Part shown: positions 8,025-17,107 of the stretch, one piece after another | Layout of the letters: each line of letters starts with the position of its first letter | Position numbering within the stretch: the stretch's first letter is position 1 | Source: Symsagittifera roscoffensis | Lineage: Eukaryota > Xenacoelomorpha > Acoela > Convolutidae | DNA: 64,000 nucleotides | Direction: 5' to 3' | Assembly (NCBI RefSeq): GCF_963678635.1 | Contig: NC_087067.1 | Location: 47,604,001 to 47,668,000 of the forward strand | Made by a program: the position numbers and the translations under genes | Notes under the pieces: model-generated | What the model was told of the DNA's origin: nothing | The model's database searches: none | What the model saw: only the letters and a program-made list of their open reading frames with translations

Positions 8025-11000
8025 TTAAGGATGTTTCTTTTGTTTTGTATATTTATCTTTGATTAATATTTTACTATTTAGTATGTTAATTGTTGGTATA
8101 TACTTCGAAATAAATGGTATTCCAATGATATTATATTTAATGTCAGTGATATGGAATATTTGTTTAAATGGCTTATTTAAAATTTTGCTTTGTTCCATTG
8201 TTCTGGTGGGGAGGAGAAATAATTGGATTTTTCCATAGTTTATCAATGTTGATCCTTGTGCTGTTGCTAGTTTGCTGGAGGTTTCAAGAGGTGTTAGCTT
8301 TGGGTGTAAAGTTTTTATTTCATTCCATGTGGGGATGTTTATTATGTTTGATTCTGCTCCTGAATCAATTAAAAAATCTATTTCAAGGTCTGGTGGTTGA
8401 AATTCTTTATTTTTTGGGCTTTCTAAGAGAAATGGTATTGTCCAAATTTTTTCTTTGGGTTGTTCTTTTTGTATATTTTGATAAATGTGGTTTGTATTCA
8501 AGCATTTTGTTTTGGTATTTTTATTGGTTTGATTTGTAGTGTTAATCTCATTTGTTTCTTGCGTCGTTGGTGTGGAATTTATGGGTGTAGTGTAATAATT
8601 TTGAAGAAATTCTGATTGATTTTCATATATGTGTGATGAAAAGGGTTGTTCATATATGACAGATTCATAGTCATTTTCGACTTTTATCATATTGATAGAA
8701 AGAGTGTTTTCAGTATCACTTTCTGAATCTGATGATGTACAGTTTATTTGATTGAGTTGTAACGTATCAGTTACTGTGTCATCAATACCTGGAGGGTCTG
8801 ATGTTGTTTCTGGATTAGATTGTACTTGATTGATTTGTCTTTGATGTTTAGGTGTACTACTTCTGTGGCGATTATTAGAATTATTATAGTTATTATTATT
8901 CCGGTGTGGTGATTGGGAATAATTTCTATAACGATTATTATAACTTGGGTGTCGATTTTGTGAATTATTTCGCGATCTGTTTTGGTAATTATTGTTTGGT
9001 CTGTTATAGTTCGATCTATTATATGAGTTATTCCTTGATCGTTTGTTCGGGTAATTCTGGTTTCGGTTGTTTGAATAACTTCTATTTCGATTATAGGAGT
9101 AGTTTCTATTCCTATTGTATGATGAATTTCGTGATTGGTTGTTTGGATAGTAGTTATTTCTTGATTGGGAATTAGATCTAGAAACAAATCGTTGTGTATT
9201 TGAATTTGATCTGGAGTAGTTATTTCGACTATTTGGTCTATTGTAGTGATTTTGTGATGAATTGTTCGTGTTTCTTCGTTCTGGTGATCTTCCTCTATAA
9301 CTTGAGTTATATGGGGATTGGTTTCTTGTATAACTTGTATTGTTCGGAAGTGGTTTTCCTGAACTGTTGTTGCTGTATACATTTTTGTTTGGTAGGTTTT
9401 GATCTTTTTTCATGTATTGATAGAATGATTTATTTGGTTCTTTGTATTTTTGAGGTTTATTTTGATTATCTTGCTGTTTTTGTCTACATTCGGAAATACT
9501 ATGTCCGTATCGTCGGCAATAATTACACCATTTTTTGAAAGATGGTTTGCCTTTAAAGTTCGGGTTCTTTTCGTAAATATTGAGTATTTCAGTGATTTTT
9601 TCAACGAGGTCTGTTTCTGATTCCTGTATATTATTAATATTAGTGGGAGTCGTTTCAATTTTGTTAACGTATTGTAATTTCAGATTTTCCGTTTCTTCTA
9701 GTTTCATCGTGATTTCTGCTTGTTCTAATTTGTCTACTAGTTTTCGAAAATCTAAATCGGGTTCTCGAATTGAAGAAGGATGGGATGCTCTCTTTTTTAT
9801 TGCTATTTTCCTTAATTGTGGTGTTAAGGTCATCATTAATATTTCTGTCATCTTTGTGTTTTTATAGTCATGTGTATTTAGTGAGTATGCTTTTCGAACT
9901 AGTGTTTCGATTCGTACTGCTATTTGCTTGATGGTTTCGTTTGGTAATCTGCGAATTTCATTACATAAAACTCTTTGTTGTTGTTTGTTTCTTTCGGAGT
10001 CAAACATTTTTGAGAATTCCTGTGTAAACCTTTTCCAGTTTGATTTTATTTCTAGAGGTAGTACTGAAAACCATTTTTGGGCTGCGCCATCTAAGGTTGT
10101 TTGTATTAACGCTGTGCGTCGATGTATCCAATTTTGATGTAGTGGCGTATTAATTGGTTCAGGTCCTATATTTAAAATCAGGTTTGCTGTTACTGCATTT
10201 AAATAATCTTCTACAGAGTATTCAGGGTCTGTTCCTGTGAAAACCATTAAAGGTTTGTTTGATGTTATTGATGATCCACCCATTAGGTATGGATTCATTG
10301 TCATTTGTAGTGATTCTGCTGCATTTGGCATTTGAGAAAAATTTGAAAGTTGGTTTCTTGTTATTTCATGTTGTTGGAGATAATATGGGAGTGGTATTTC
10401 ATTTTGCATTTGTGATGGTTGATACGAGTGTGCAGTCATTGGATTTTGTTGTTGAATTGGTTGAAAAGATTGTGTATTAATTGGATTTTGTTGTTGAATT
10501 GGTTGTTGATGTTGTGCATCTATTGGTTGTGGAGAAAAATTCCTATGATTTGTACGTGTTTTCTGTATTCCTTGTCTACGATATTCTTGAGTATTTTGTG
10601 CAAATATATCTGGTTGTAAAAAATCATCATCTGAGGATAAATAATCCATTTGATAAGATGTTTGTTTTTTATTTTTATTTTGTTGAAAAAATGGGTAATT
10701 TTCACTATGATCCTGTGGAGGATTTGGTGGAAAATTTTTGGAATTATATTGGGCCGTTGGGTTATCCCAGTTTCGAGGTTTTGTATATTGATTAAAATTT
10801 ATTTGTGGTTGATAATTTGTTTTTGATGGATGTGTATAATTATAATTATGGTCTGCAAAGTTGTTTCTAGTGAATGTTTTGCGTGTTTTTGATGGTATTG
10901 TCATGGGTCTGTATGTTTGGTAATCCATATGTGAATATTTAGGGGCAACCGAAGGTTTAACGGTTGATTGTAAGGTTACCTGTGTTTGTGAAGGATTTGT

Positions 11001-12050
11001 ATTTCTTGGTGTTGTTAAATTTGGGCGTATTGGTGAAATACTTTGTTGTGTAGTTGTTGTGTGTACAATTTCTTCATTTATGAAGTGTGATGGTGTCTGT
11101 ATATCTTGTTGAGTAAGATTCCTAGTTCCATTGAGGTTTTCGTTGTGTATGACTGTAGAGTTTAAACTATTATTTTGTGTATCGGGTAAAAATGTATTAT
11201 AGTTTAATGGTGTTGCATCAATTGTTAACGGTATTACTCTTACATAGTCTCTTATGTAAGATATCGTACTTATTGCTTGACTTGAGATTGATTGTGGGAA
11301 GCTTATAAATGTGGGATGAGACCATTCGGGGTCCCAAACATAATCTGATTGTTCTGTGATAGGGGTATCATCGTTCGAGTTTTGGGGTCTAAAATTTTTT
11401 CTTGCTTGTGCAATTAAATCAATATTATGTGTGAAATAATCTATTATGAACCATGCCAAAATTTTTTGTAAATCGTGTTTGGTATGTTGTGAAACGTCGT
11501 CTTTCGTGAAATTTTCTTTAATGATGTTTAAATAACTAGAGAGTAGTGTGATTTCATGTCGTACTCTTAAATGTTTAGATGTTTCTGTCGGTGAGACATT
11601 TGTTAATGGGAGTTCATTTTCTAATATCGAAATATAACTATATATTATTGCGAAAACTTCATTGGTGAATATGGAGTTTGCTCTTTGTGAGTTATGATAT
11701 TGGATGCTTTTTATATATTCTGAAAAAACTTTTGAAAATTCTAAATCAAGATCGTCTGTTTGAATTGTATATGTTCTATTATTATGGTTTGGTGAGGTGA
11801 ATTCTATAGAGTAGATTCCATACTGTTGTGTTATGTTGCATATATCTTTTAAGTAGTGATCTATGATTTGTCTTTTGATTTTTACATCGGGGAACTCTGT
11901 TTTACATGGGCTGATTCCGGGTTCAAATAAATTTACGAGTAAATTTTGACAAAATATGTGTTGTCCTCTATCAGTATCTGTATCTACTATAAAAGGAAAG
12001 ATTTCATCATCATCTGGAGTTTCGTCACCTGGAGTGTGCGTTGAGCTCAT
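8025..12050 (-). CDS. Gag polyprotein with zinc knuckle and aspartic protease
   Basis: A structural polyprotein of 1341 residues, much longer than usual Ty3 Gags. Order: unrecognised N-terminal region (1-350); Q/N/P-rich stretch (about 350-590) with a short internal duplication (QPIQQQNP twice near 530); capsid-like domain (about 600-785, with WIHRRTALIQTTLDG and ETIKQIAVRIETLVRKAY); one CCHC knuckle CNYCRRYGHSISEC (about 841-854); a long Asn/Arg/Ser/Tyr-rich basic tail (about 880-1080) likely to bind RNA; an acidic linker; and a retroviral-type aspartic protease with the active-site triad FLIDSGAES (about 1227). The protease sits at the end of the gag frame, with pol in the -1 frame after it. 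The frame is uninterrupted. Confidence 0.92.
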   Translation of the reverse strand: MSSTHTPGDETPDDDEIFPFIVDTDTDRGQHIFCQNLLVNLFEPGISPCKTEFPDVKIKRQIIDHYLKDICNITQQYGIYSIEFTSPNHNNRTYTIQTDDLDLEFSKVFSEYIKSIQYHNSQRANSIFTNEVFAIIYSYISILENELPLTNVSPTETSKHLRVRHEITLLSSYLNIIKENFTKDDVSQHTKHDLQKILAWFIIDYFTHNIDLIAQARKNFRPQNSNDDTPITEQSDYVWDPEWSHPTFISFPQSISSQAISTISYIRDYVRVIPLTIDATPLNYNTFLPDTQNNSLNSTVIHNENLNGTRNLTQQDIQTPSHFINEEIVHTTTTQQSISPIRPNLTTPRNTNPSQTQVTLQSTVKPSVAPKYSHMDYQTYRPMTIPSKTRKTFTRNNFADHNYNYTHPSKTNYQPQINFNQYTKPRNWDNPTAQYNSKNFPPNPPQDHSENYPFFQQNKNKKQTSYQMDYLSSDDDFLQPDIFAQNTQEYRRQGIQKTRTNHRNFSPQPIDAQHQQPIQQQNPINTQSFQPIQQQNPMTAHSYQPSQMQNEIPLPYYLQQHEITRNQLSNFSQMPNAAESLQMTMNPYLMGGSSITSNKPLMVFTGTDPEYSVEDYLNAVTANLILNIGPEPINTPLHQNWIHRRTALIQTTLDGAAQKWFSVLPLEIKSNWKRFTQEFSKMFDSERNKQQQRVLCNEIRRLPNETIKQIAVRIETLVRKAYSLNTHDYKNTKMTEILMMTLTPQLRKIAIKKRASHPSSIREPDLDFRKLVDKLEQAEITMKLEETENLKLQYVNKIETTPTNINNIQESETDLVEKITEILNIYEKNPNFKGKPSFKKWCNYCRRYGHSISECRQKQQDNQNKPQKYKEPNKSFYQYMKKDQNLPNKNVYSNNSSGKPLPNNTSYTRNQSPYNSSYRGRSPERRNTNNSSQNHYNRPNSRNNYSRSNSNTQRFVSRSNSQSRNNYYPNNQSRNSSYNRNRNYSYNRNRSYSNNRNQNYPNKRSRNNSYNRSNYNRPNNNYQNRSRNNSQNRHPSYNNRYRNYSQSPHRNNNNYNNSNNRHRSSTPKHQRQINQVQSNPETTSDPPGIDDTVTDTLQLNQINCTSSDSESDTENTLSINMIKVENDYESVIYEQPFSSHIYENQSEFLQNYYTTPINSTPTTQETNEINTTNQTNKNTKTKCLNTNHIYQNIQKEQPKEKIWTIPFLLESPKNKEFQPPDLEIDFLIDSGAESNIINIPTWNEIKTLHPKLTPLETSSKLATAQGSTLINYGKIQLFLLPTRTMEQSKILNKPFKQIFHITDIKYNIIGIPFISKYIPTINILNSKILIKDKYTKQKKHP

Positions 12051-12492
12051 TTTTTCGTTCGATGACTGTTAATATGTAATTATTAATGTGTCGAATTGGT
12101 TGATTCCAATTGTATAGATGTACTGGTTTGTGTTTGTACTGTTTTTTTATTCTTCTTTTTCCTCTTTGTGATGAATTTGAAGTTGTTTCTGAGTCAGAAA
12201 AATATAATTGATCGTGAAGTGGGTAATTTTTATCTATTGATTCTTTTAGTTTGTAAAGTTCGTCTAAACTGTTGGTTTCTGATTCTGAAAATGCGTTTCG
12301 ATTTTTTGAAAATCTTTTTCGTGTTATTTGTCTTTGTTTAGTTATTATTTTCCTCTTTAGTGTTTGTCGTTTTGTGCGAATGTATCCAACTGTTTGTGTA
12401 TGAGGTGTGATTACAAGGTCGTATTTTTTGTTATCTATTTCACAATTGTGTAAAATGATTGTTTGTTTATTTCCTAGGTTTTTAAATGACAT
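12025..12492 (-). CDS. basic 155-residue ORF upstream of and overlapping gag
   Basis: A 155-codon ORF with ATG that ends 26 bases inside the gag start. Residues 40-65 are strongly basic (RTKRQTLKRKIITKQRQIT), which would suit nuclear or nucleolar targeting or RNA binding. A serine/glutamate-rich acidic part follows (SESETNSLDELYK, SDSETTSNSS), then another basic patch (RGKRRIKKQYKHK). No family was recognised. It is the first ORF of the element, so it would be the one translated from unspliced RNA unless ribosomes leak or reinitiate. Accessory ORFs before gag are uncommon in Ty3 elements. Confidence 0.55.
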   Translation of the reverse strand: MSFKNLGNKQTIILHNCEIDNKKYDLVITPHTQTVGYIRTKRQTLKRKIITKQRQITRKRFSKNRNAFSESETNSLDELYKLKESIDKNYPLHDQLYFSDSETTSNSSQRGKRRIKKQYKHKPVHLYNWNQPIRHINNYILTVIERKNELNAHSR

Positions 12493-13008
12493 AAGGTTTA
12501 GAATGACGGATGCAAAGGGTTGTTAAATGATTTCTATTTTCCTAAACTGTTAGTTCTTACGATTTTTTGGTTAGCTTAACCTGGGTCTATTTGTTCAGGG
12601 TTGGAGAGAAAAGTATATCGATTCCGAAGAATGATTTTTACTTTCTCGTGACTAGTATAAGCTAAGGTGTTAACTTACTTAATCTTACTTAGGGGTAGTG
12701 ATTGTGTTCAAGGGTTGGAGAATAGTAAATCGATCCACAAGGTTCAGGTATAATTAGAACGCGAGTAGTTCGTTAGATACTATTTTAAACTTACTAAGTC
12801 TAAGATTTATCCTGGGTCTGGTAAGAGGGGGGGTCAAGTGAAGGATGAATAACCGAAGTTCTTCACTATTTATCCTAATTTGAATGATTAGTTTTGTTTA
12901 AAAATTTCTATTAGTTTTGGGTCTTTAGAAAGGGTTGGGTAGTGAATCGACGTTTGAGGTCGTTAGACACTAATTAAGTGGGTGGGGGAGAACAAAGTTG
13001 TTCTGTTT

Positions 13009-13093
13009 GATCCAAGGATAAGCCTTGATGATCAAGTTTGAAATTTAATTAAGTAGAAAATGATTTAAGATCCAAGGATAAGCCTTGATGATC
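13009..13093. repeat. pair of identical 25-base hairpin repeats, period 60
   Basis: The same 25 bases (GATCCAAGG, ATAAG, CCTTGATGATC) occur at 13009-13033 and 13069-13093. Each copy can fold: GATCCAAGG pairs with CCTTG(AT)GATC with a small bulge and a five-base loop. Conservation of both copies in otherwise diverged leader DNA suggests function in the RNA, for example dimerisation or packaging. Confidence 0.6.
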
Positions 13094-13422
13094 TGATTTT
13101 AAATTAAGTGACTTTAAGTTTTTATAAAGTTTTAAATTTGTGTAAAGGAAAGATTTAGTGTTTTATGATGTTAGTGAGTTGATGTTTGCTGTTATGTTTT
13201 AGGTGATGAAGCTGGAACAACAGGATGATTTATGATTACTAACCATTTATTGTCATGCTACTAATTTTTATTTTTTATTTTTCAATAAATATTTTTCAAA
13301 CATGTTTTGTATAATACTGCAGAGTTTTAGGAAAACGATCTTAGATCTTTTTATCAATCGTTATTGTATAGTATTAATTTTGTTTAGCGCCTGAAATGAT
13401 TTTGAAGATTAACTTCAAGGTT

Positions 13423-13656
13423 TTATGTTTGCAAATGGAAATCTAAATTCATTGCAAGTAGTATTCTAAATATAAAAGTTTGTTCTGGCTTTTGCCGAAC
13501 TATCATATAACTATACGGCAAGTTTCTACTTTGTCGTATGTCGTCTTTGGTTCGAGGTCTTCTTCCAATTCCGGGTAGTTCTATTATGGTTCGGAATATT
13601 GGCTCTGATCTATTGAGTCGGAGAGACATTTCAATTAAATTATTGTCGTATAACAT
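13423..13656 (-). CDS. small unrecognised ORF in the leader/LTR boundary
   Basis: A 77-codon ORF, mixed composition with several arginines (LNRSEPIFRTIIELPGIGRR). It lies just inside the LTR-like segment and upstream of the basic ORF. It could be a spliced leader exon of the element or chance. Confidence 0.2.
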   Translation of the reverse strand: MLYDNNLIEMSLRLNRSEPIFRTIIELPGIGRRPRTKDDIRQSRNLPYSYMIVRQKPEQTFIFRILLAMNLDFHLQT

Positions 13657-13659
13657 TTT

Positions 13660-14165
13660 TGTAAATGTTTTTGTCTAATTTCTAATCTATTTTGGTTAAT
13701 TCTAATCTAGTAAGGTCTTGTTCGAGACTTATGGTCGCACCAGATGAGTTAGGACCGAGGTGTAACTCATAGAGTAATTTCGGATAGGGTACACCGTCTG
13801 CTCGTCACGCTATCTTATTTTCGGCCGGATAGATTCGTGCAACTTCTTAGTCTAATACCGATCCTAATCTTACTCTTATACTATCTAGTCTCAGGTTGTT
13901 TAACTAGTCTCTGCTAGGCTCAATAGATCTAGGGTATACTGGTTTATTGCGGCTGCTGAAGTGCTCGGGAGAGTCCAACTAATTTCTAAGTTAAATTCAA
14001 ATCTCTCTGGTGCTGAAATTACAAGTAACTTCAGCACTTACAAATAAGTGGGTTGTTAGTTAGATGGATCATGATTGGTCAATATTAAATACTTTACATT
14101 GGTAAAACATTTAATTTATCCAATCATAAAATATAGTTTAGATCAGGTTCCATCTCTTCACATCA
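13660..14165 (-). repeat. probable 5' LTR of the large retroelement
   Basis: About 500 bases upstream (minus sense) of the leader. A diverged second copy lies at 18225-18600 in the same orientation: both share ATAGAGTAATTTC.GATA, TTTTCGGCCGGATAG and TTTACATTG blocks in the same order. On the minus strand an AATAAA polyadenylation signal is present near 13955 (GCAATAAACCAG). A strong hairpin lies at 14010-14037. The other LTR of this element is outside the window, so ends are approximate. Confidence 0.45.
14010..14037. other. 13-base-arm hairpin inside LTR-like segment
   Basis: GTGCTGAAATTAC (14010-14022) and GTAACTTCAGCAC (14025-14037) pair with one mismatch around a two-base centre. In retroelement R regions such hairpins can influence polyadenylation or strand transfer; that role is inference. 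Confidence 0.5.
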
Positions 14166-14424
14166 GCTGAAATGTTTTTCCAGCTTCCCGAAGAAGCAAT
14201 GCAAGTTAATTTTTATTGAAGTAACTCAATGTCGAAATTGACGGTAATTAAATGGACAACAATGCAGTTTGAGAGCACCTTTTGAAATGCTTAGACTGCG
14301 TTTTGTGCACTCGTACGAGTCTCAAAGTTAAAAGTGCAAAAATGATTCCTTCCTTTTTTTATCTTAGGAAGTTTTGAGGGTTTGAACTCAAGACTTTGAA
14401 TTCAAAAAGTATGATCGAAAAGAG

Positions 14425-14600
14425 TAGAGGCGGATCTAGGATTTTTCTCGAGGGTGGTGGGGGGGTCCAAAAAATTAAATTACGGCTCACTGTTTTTTAA
14501 GGTAGACCAAAATGTATATTTTCTGAGCTCTCCCAAATCACTAATTTCTGCAGGGAAACTTTTGAGAAAAATTTCATTTTTTTTTCGCGCGTGCTCCACA
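14425..14600 (+). mobile_element. partial MITE of the AGGGGCGGATC family
   Basis: Begins TAGAGGCGGATCTAGGATTTTTCTCGAGGG, like the 26388-26822 copy, and shares the TGAGCTCTCC and downstream AAATTTTTGAGAAAA blocks. The other terminus was not found; the copy looks truncated. Confidence 0.5.
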
Positions 14601-15199
14601 AAAACTGTATTTTTGAAGTAGAAGGCTTCTTTAGAATAAAGATGTTTTTAATAATACCAAACAAGAGACACTTTGGTCGTCAGAGGTCGAATTTATTAAA
14701 GTAGGCGTCCGCCAACCAACCCTCATTACGAGGCCAAACTGTGCACTGGATAGAAGCACAATTTTGTGTCTGTATGTTCCTGGATTCCAGAGACAAGCTT
14801 TGAAACATGTGAAAAATTTGTTGGAACGATCAAAGAGAAGGAAAGAACAAAAGAAGAACAAAGGGAGCGTCCTTGTTGCGAAATCCGCTTACAATGCACA
14901 AAATGCATAGATTGGCCTCGTAATGCTCCCCCCTTCAAGTTCTCTACTGCAAAAAAGTATCCTCTAAAACTAATGAAAAAAACGTGCATGACATGGATTA
15001 TTCAATACAACCAGTATTGTATGTGGAAATATCTGAAACCTGGTCGTAAGTTCTCCTTTCATTTTTTGTATATCCCGGGAGGAAGTGTTGGCTGGAATTT
15101 GAACACGGGGATGTTGTTCTACCCAAAATCTGTGGTCGAAACCAGCCCTTTGAAACAATAGAACACAGTTTTCAAAATATCCGATAGCTGTAACTAAAA

Positions 15200-15312
15200 A
15201 ACCCGACCGAGTTGGTCGAAACATAACACGTTAGACATATTTTTTGTTCGGACCTGACTTACAAAACGTGCTATGCGTCTGAACGCGTTGTGTTTTGACC
15301 AACTCGACCGAA
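15200..15312. repeat. imperfect inverted repeat with CGAGTTGGTC arms
   Basis: CGACCGAGTTGGTCGAAACA (from 15204) is mirrored by TGTTTTGACCAACTCGACCG near 15289-15308. Further single copies of the same word occur near 15427, 15518 and 15551. Confidence 0.5.
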
Positions 15313-16019
15313 TTTCTTATTCAGAGTTATGGGATGTTTTGAAACTGTGTTTGATTATGTTTTTTTTCGGCTTGATTATGTTTTTTTTTCGGCTGTGTTT
15401 GATTAAGTTTTTTTCGGCTATTTGTGTCGAGTCGGTCGGAGCAAAACACATTTGCTGAAAGAGTACTTAAATAGAGCACGCTTGTAGCGAAAACAATCTT
15501 TCTTTTTTTCTTCGGTCGCGTCCGAGTTGGTGGACGCAAAGCGTGCGTAAGTCGAGTTCATCGAAACATGCCGTCAAGTAGTTTTGAAAAATTTTATGAC
15601 GTTTTTCATGGTTAAAGGGCGAACCAATTCAGCCATTTTAAAAAAACTTAAATTTCCAAAAAAAGTATTTTTCGCATGCAAAAATGTCAAAATTTTGACC
15701 ATAACTTGATTCAAACCCGTTTTTTTTTTCACAAAGCAGTCAAAAATCATAATGAAAATTTTCCGCGATGAAGGATATAAAAAATTTTGATTTGAGATAA
15801 TAGCGTATAAACTTAACTTATTTCAAAAAACAGGCAAAGACTTTCAACCACTGGTTTTTTTGAAGTGCGAGGTATATACGCAAAACTCTAAATTTTTACC
15901 ATAGTGTCAAGGATTTTCAGTGATTACATTCTGACTTAGCGTATCTCATACAAAGTTTAAACTGCAAATTTGATGCTGTTTAACCTGCTGCCCGCACTCA
16001 GTAAAAAAAAAGATTAAAT

Positions 16020-16810
16020 TTATTACAATTATAATTATACTTTTATCAAAATTTTATTTAATTATGAGCGCCAAACTTAGATTTTAGACGATTTATAATC
16101 CATTAAAAAGATAACATTTTTTGTGATATCATAATAAATTATTATCAATTATAATTGATTATACTTTTCCAAAAATCTCTTAATATCTCTTATAAACAAC
16201 TACTTATTATAAAAAATTATAATCCTTTATTCTGCCAAAAATCTCTAAAAGTGACATGCGATGTTACTTTTTGGTTCACCTGAACACAAAGTCTTACCAC
16301 GAAACAAAAGTTTCAAAGAGATCCCTTCATTTTAGCTGAAAGAATAACGCGGTAGGTGAAATATGAAGTTTCTATATAAATCATGAAACTAAAGCAGTGT
16401 GCTGATATTGTGGTGGTCAGAAAAAAATAAAATGTTTATCATAAATCAATTATAATCAAGAAGAAACGAAAAAAAAACGTTAAAAATTTGAAAACTGTTA
16501 TAACTTTTTTTCCCATTTTCCACTTAAGCCAACGTCTAGAAAAGCATAAAAAATCAGCAATTCAAGTCGAAGGTTGAAGACGAAATGGCAAACAAAAAGG
16601 ATTATAAACATTTATAATCGATTAAAAATGGATTTTTCTGCAAAACATTTAAATTATAAATTTGGATAAGATAATCGATTATAATCAATTATAATTCAAT
16701 ATCATTGATAAAATTTGATTTCAGAAAAATAGTTTCTAATCGATTATTAAAATCAATTTTTTCTCTATTTTGTAGGACTGGTACTAAAATCATATTATAA
16801 TCGATTATTA
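16020..16810. repeat. cluster of palindromic ATAATCGATTAT-type words
   Basis: At least seven clusters of the near-palindrome TTATAATCGATTATAATCAA or AATTATAATT occur over 800 bases (near 16025, 16145, 16450, 16612, 16670, 16737 and 16795). They are spaced irregularly, unlike a satellite. Confidence 0.45.
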
Positions 16811-17107
16811 ACGCTTAAAACTGGATGCGGGTGGTTTTCTCATGTGAGAAAAATTTTCTTCGTTATAGTGTTTCAGAGAGGAAAACACAAAAAGGTTGAG
16901 CGAAACACACAATAAACATTTGTTCCATTTTATGGAAAAATTGCTTGTAATGCAATAACATCATAGAAAAAGTGCACAGTTTGCCCTCGTAATGAAAAAT
17001 TATTTGTAAAATTAAATTAAAATTTCAATTTTCAAATAGTTTTATGCACAAATTGGTACAAGTTTCTGAGTTTAAGTTTTAAATTGAGCTAATTTATTGG
17101 TGAATTT

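Larger units (their letters stand above)
12493..13659 (-). other. repeat-rich leader between LTR-like segment and first ORF
   Basis: More than 1 kb of leader. On the plus strand it holds diverged repeats of a GGGTTGGAGA...ATCGA unit (near 12600, 12713 and 12935) and a pair of identical 25-base hairpin-forming copies (13009-13033 and 13069-13093). It probably holds the primer-binding and packaging sequences, though no clear tRNA complement was found. A 77-codon minus-strand frame (13423-13656) is present but unrecognised. Confidence 0.4.
1..14165 (-). mobile_element. large env-bearing Ty3/gypsy-type LTR retroelement, 3' end outside window
   Basis: All the recognisable retroviral-type genes in the first 12.5 kb are on the minus strand in the order small ORF, gag-protease, RT-RNase H, integrase, small ORFs, glycoprotein. 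Gene order with integrase after RNase H is that of Ty3/gypsy elements. The element is unusually large: more than 14 kb lies in the window, and its 3' LTR is not reached. Codon use is A-rich in the sense direction throughout. Frame breaks occur near 5235, 786 and 255, at or beside A/T homopolymers. LTR ends, target duplication and primer-binding site could not be placed with confidence. The family assignment rests on motifs; the exact clade is not resolved. Confidence 0.9.
14601..17107. other. AT-rich non-coding DNA with short repeat clusters
   Basis: No supported gene. A 131-codon plus-strand open frame (14766-15161) has no recognisable features. A cluster of CGAGTTGGTCGAAACA-like words in both orientations occupies 15200-15560. 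A triplicated TTGATTATGTTTTTTTTCGGCT-like unit lies at 15348-15420, and 16020-16810 is studded with near-palindromic ATAATCGATTAT / AATTATAATT words. Confidence 0.4.

Noticed and set aside
8771..9382. 203-codon ORF on the minus strand rich in T, I and Q
   Set aside because: It is an alternative frame across the low-complexity Asn/Arg-rich tail of Gag; no independent evidence.
14726..15224. Overlapping ORFs on both strands near 15 kb (131, 87 and 84 codons)
   Set aside because: No recognisable motif, no splice support, and mutual overlap on opposite strands suggests chance.
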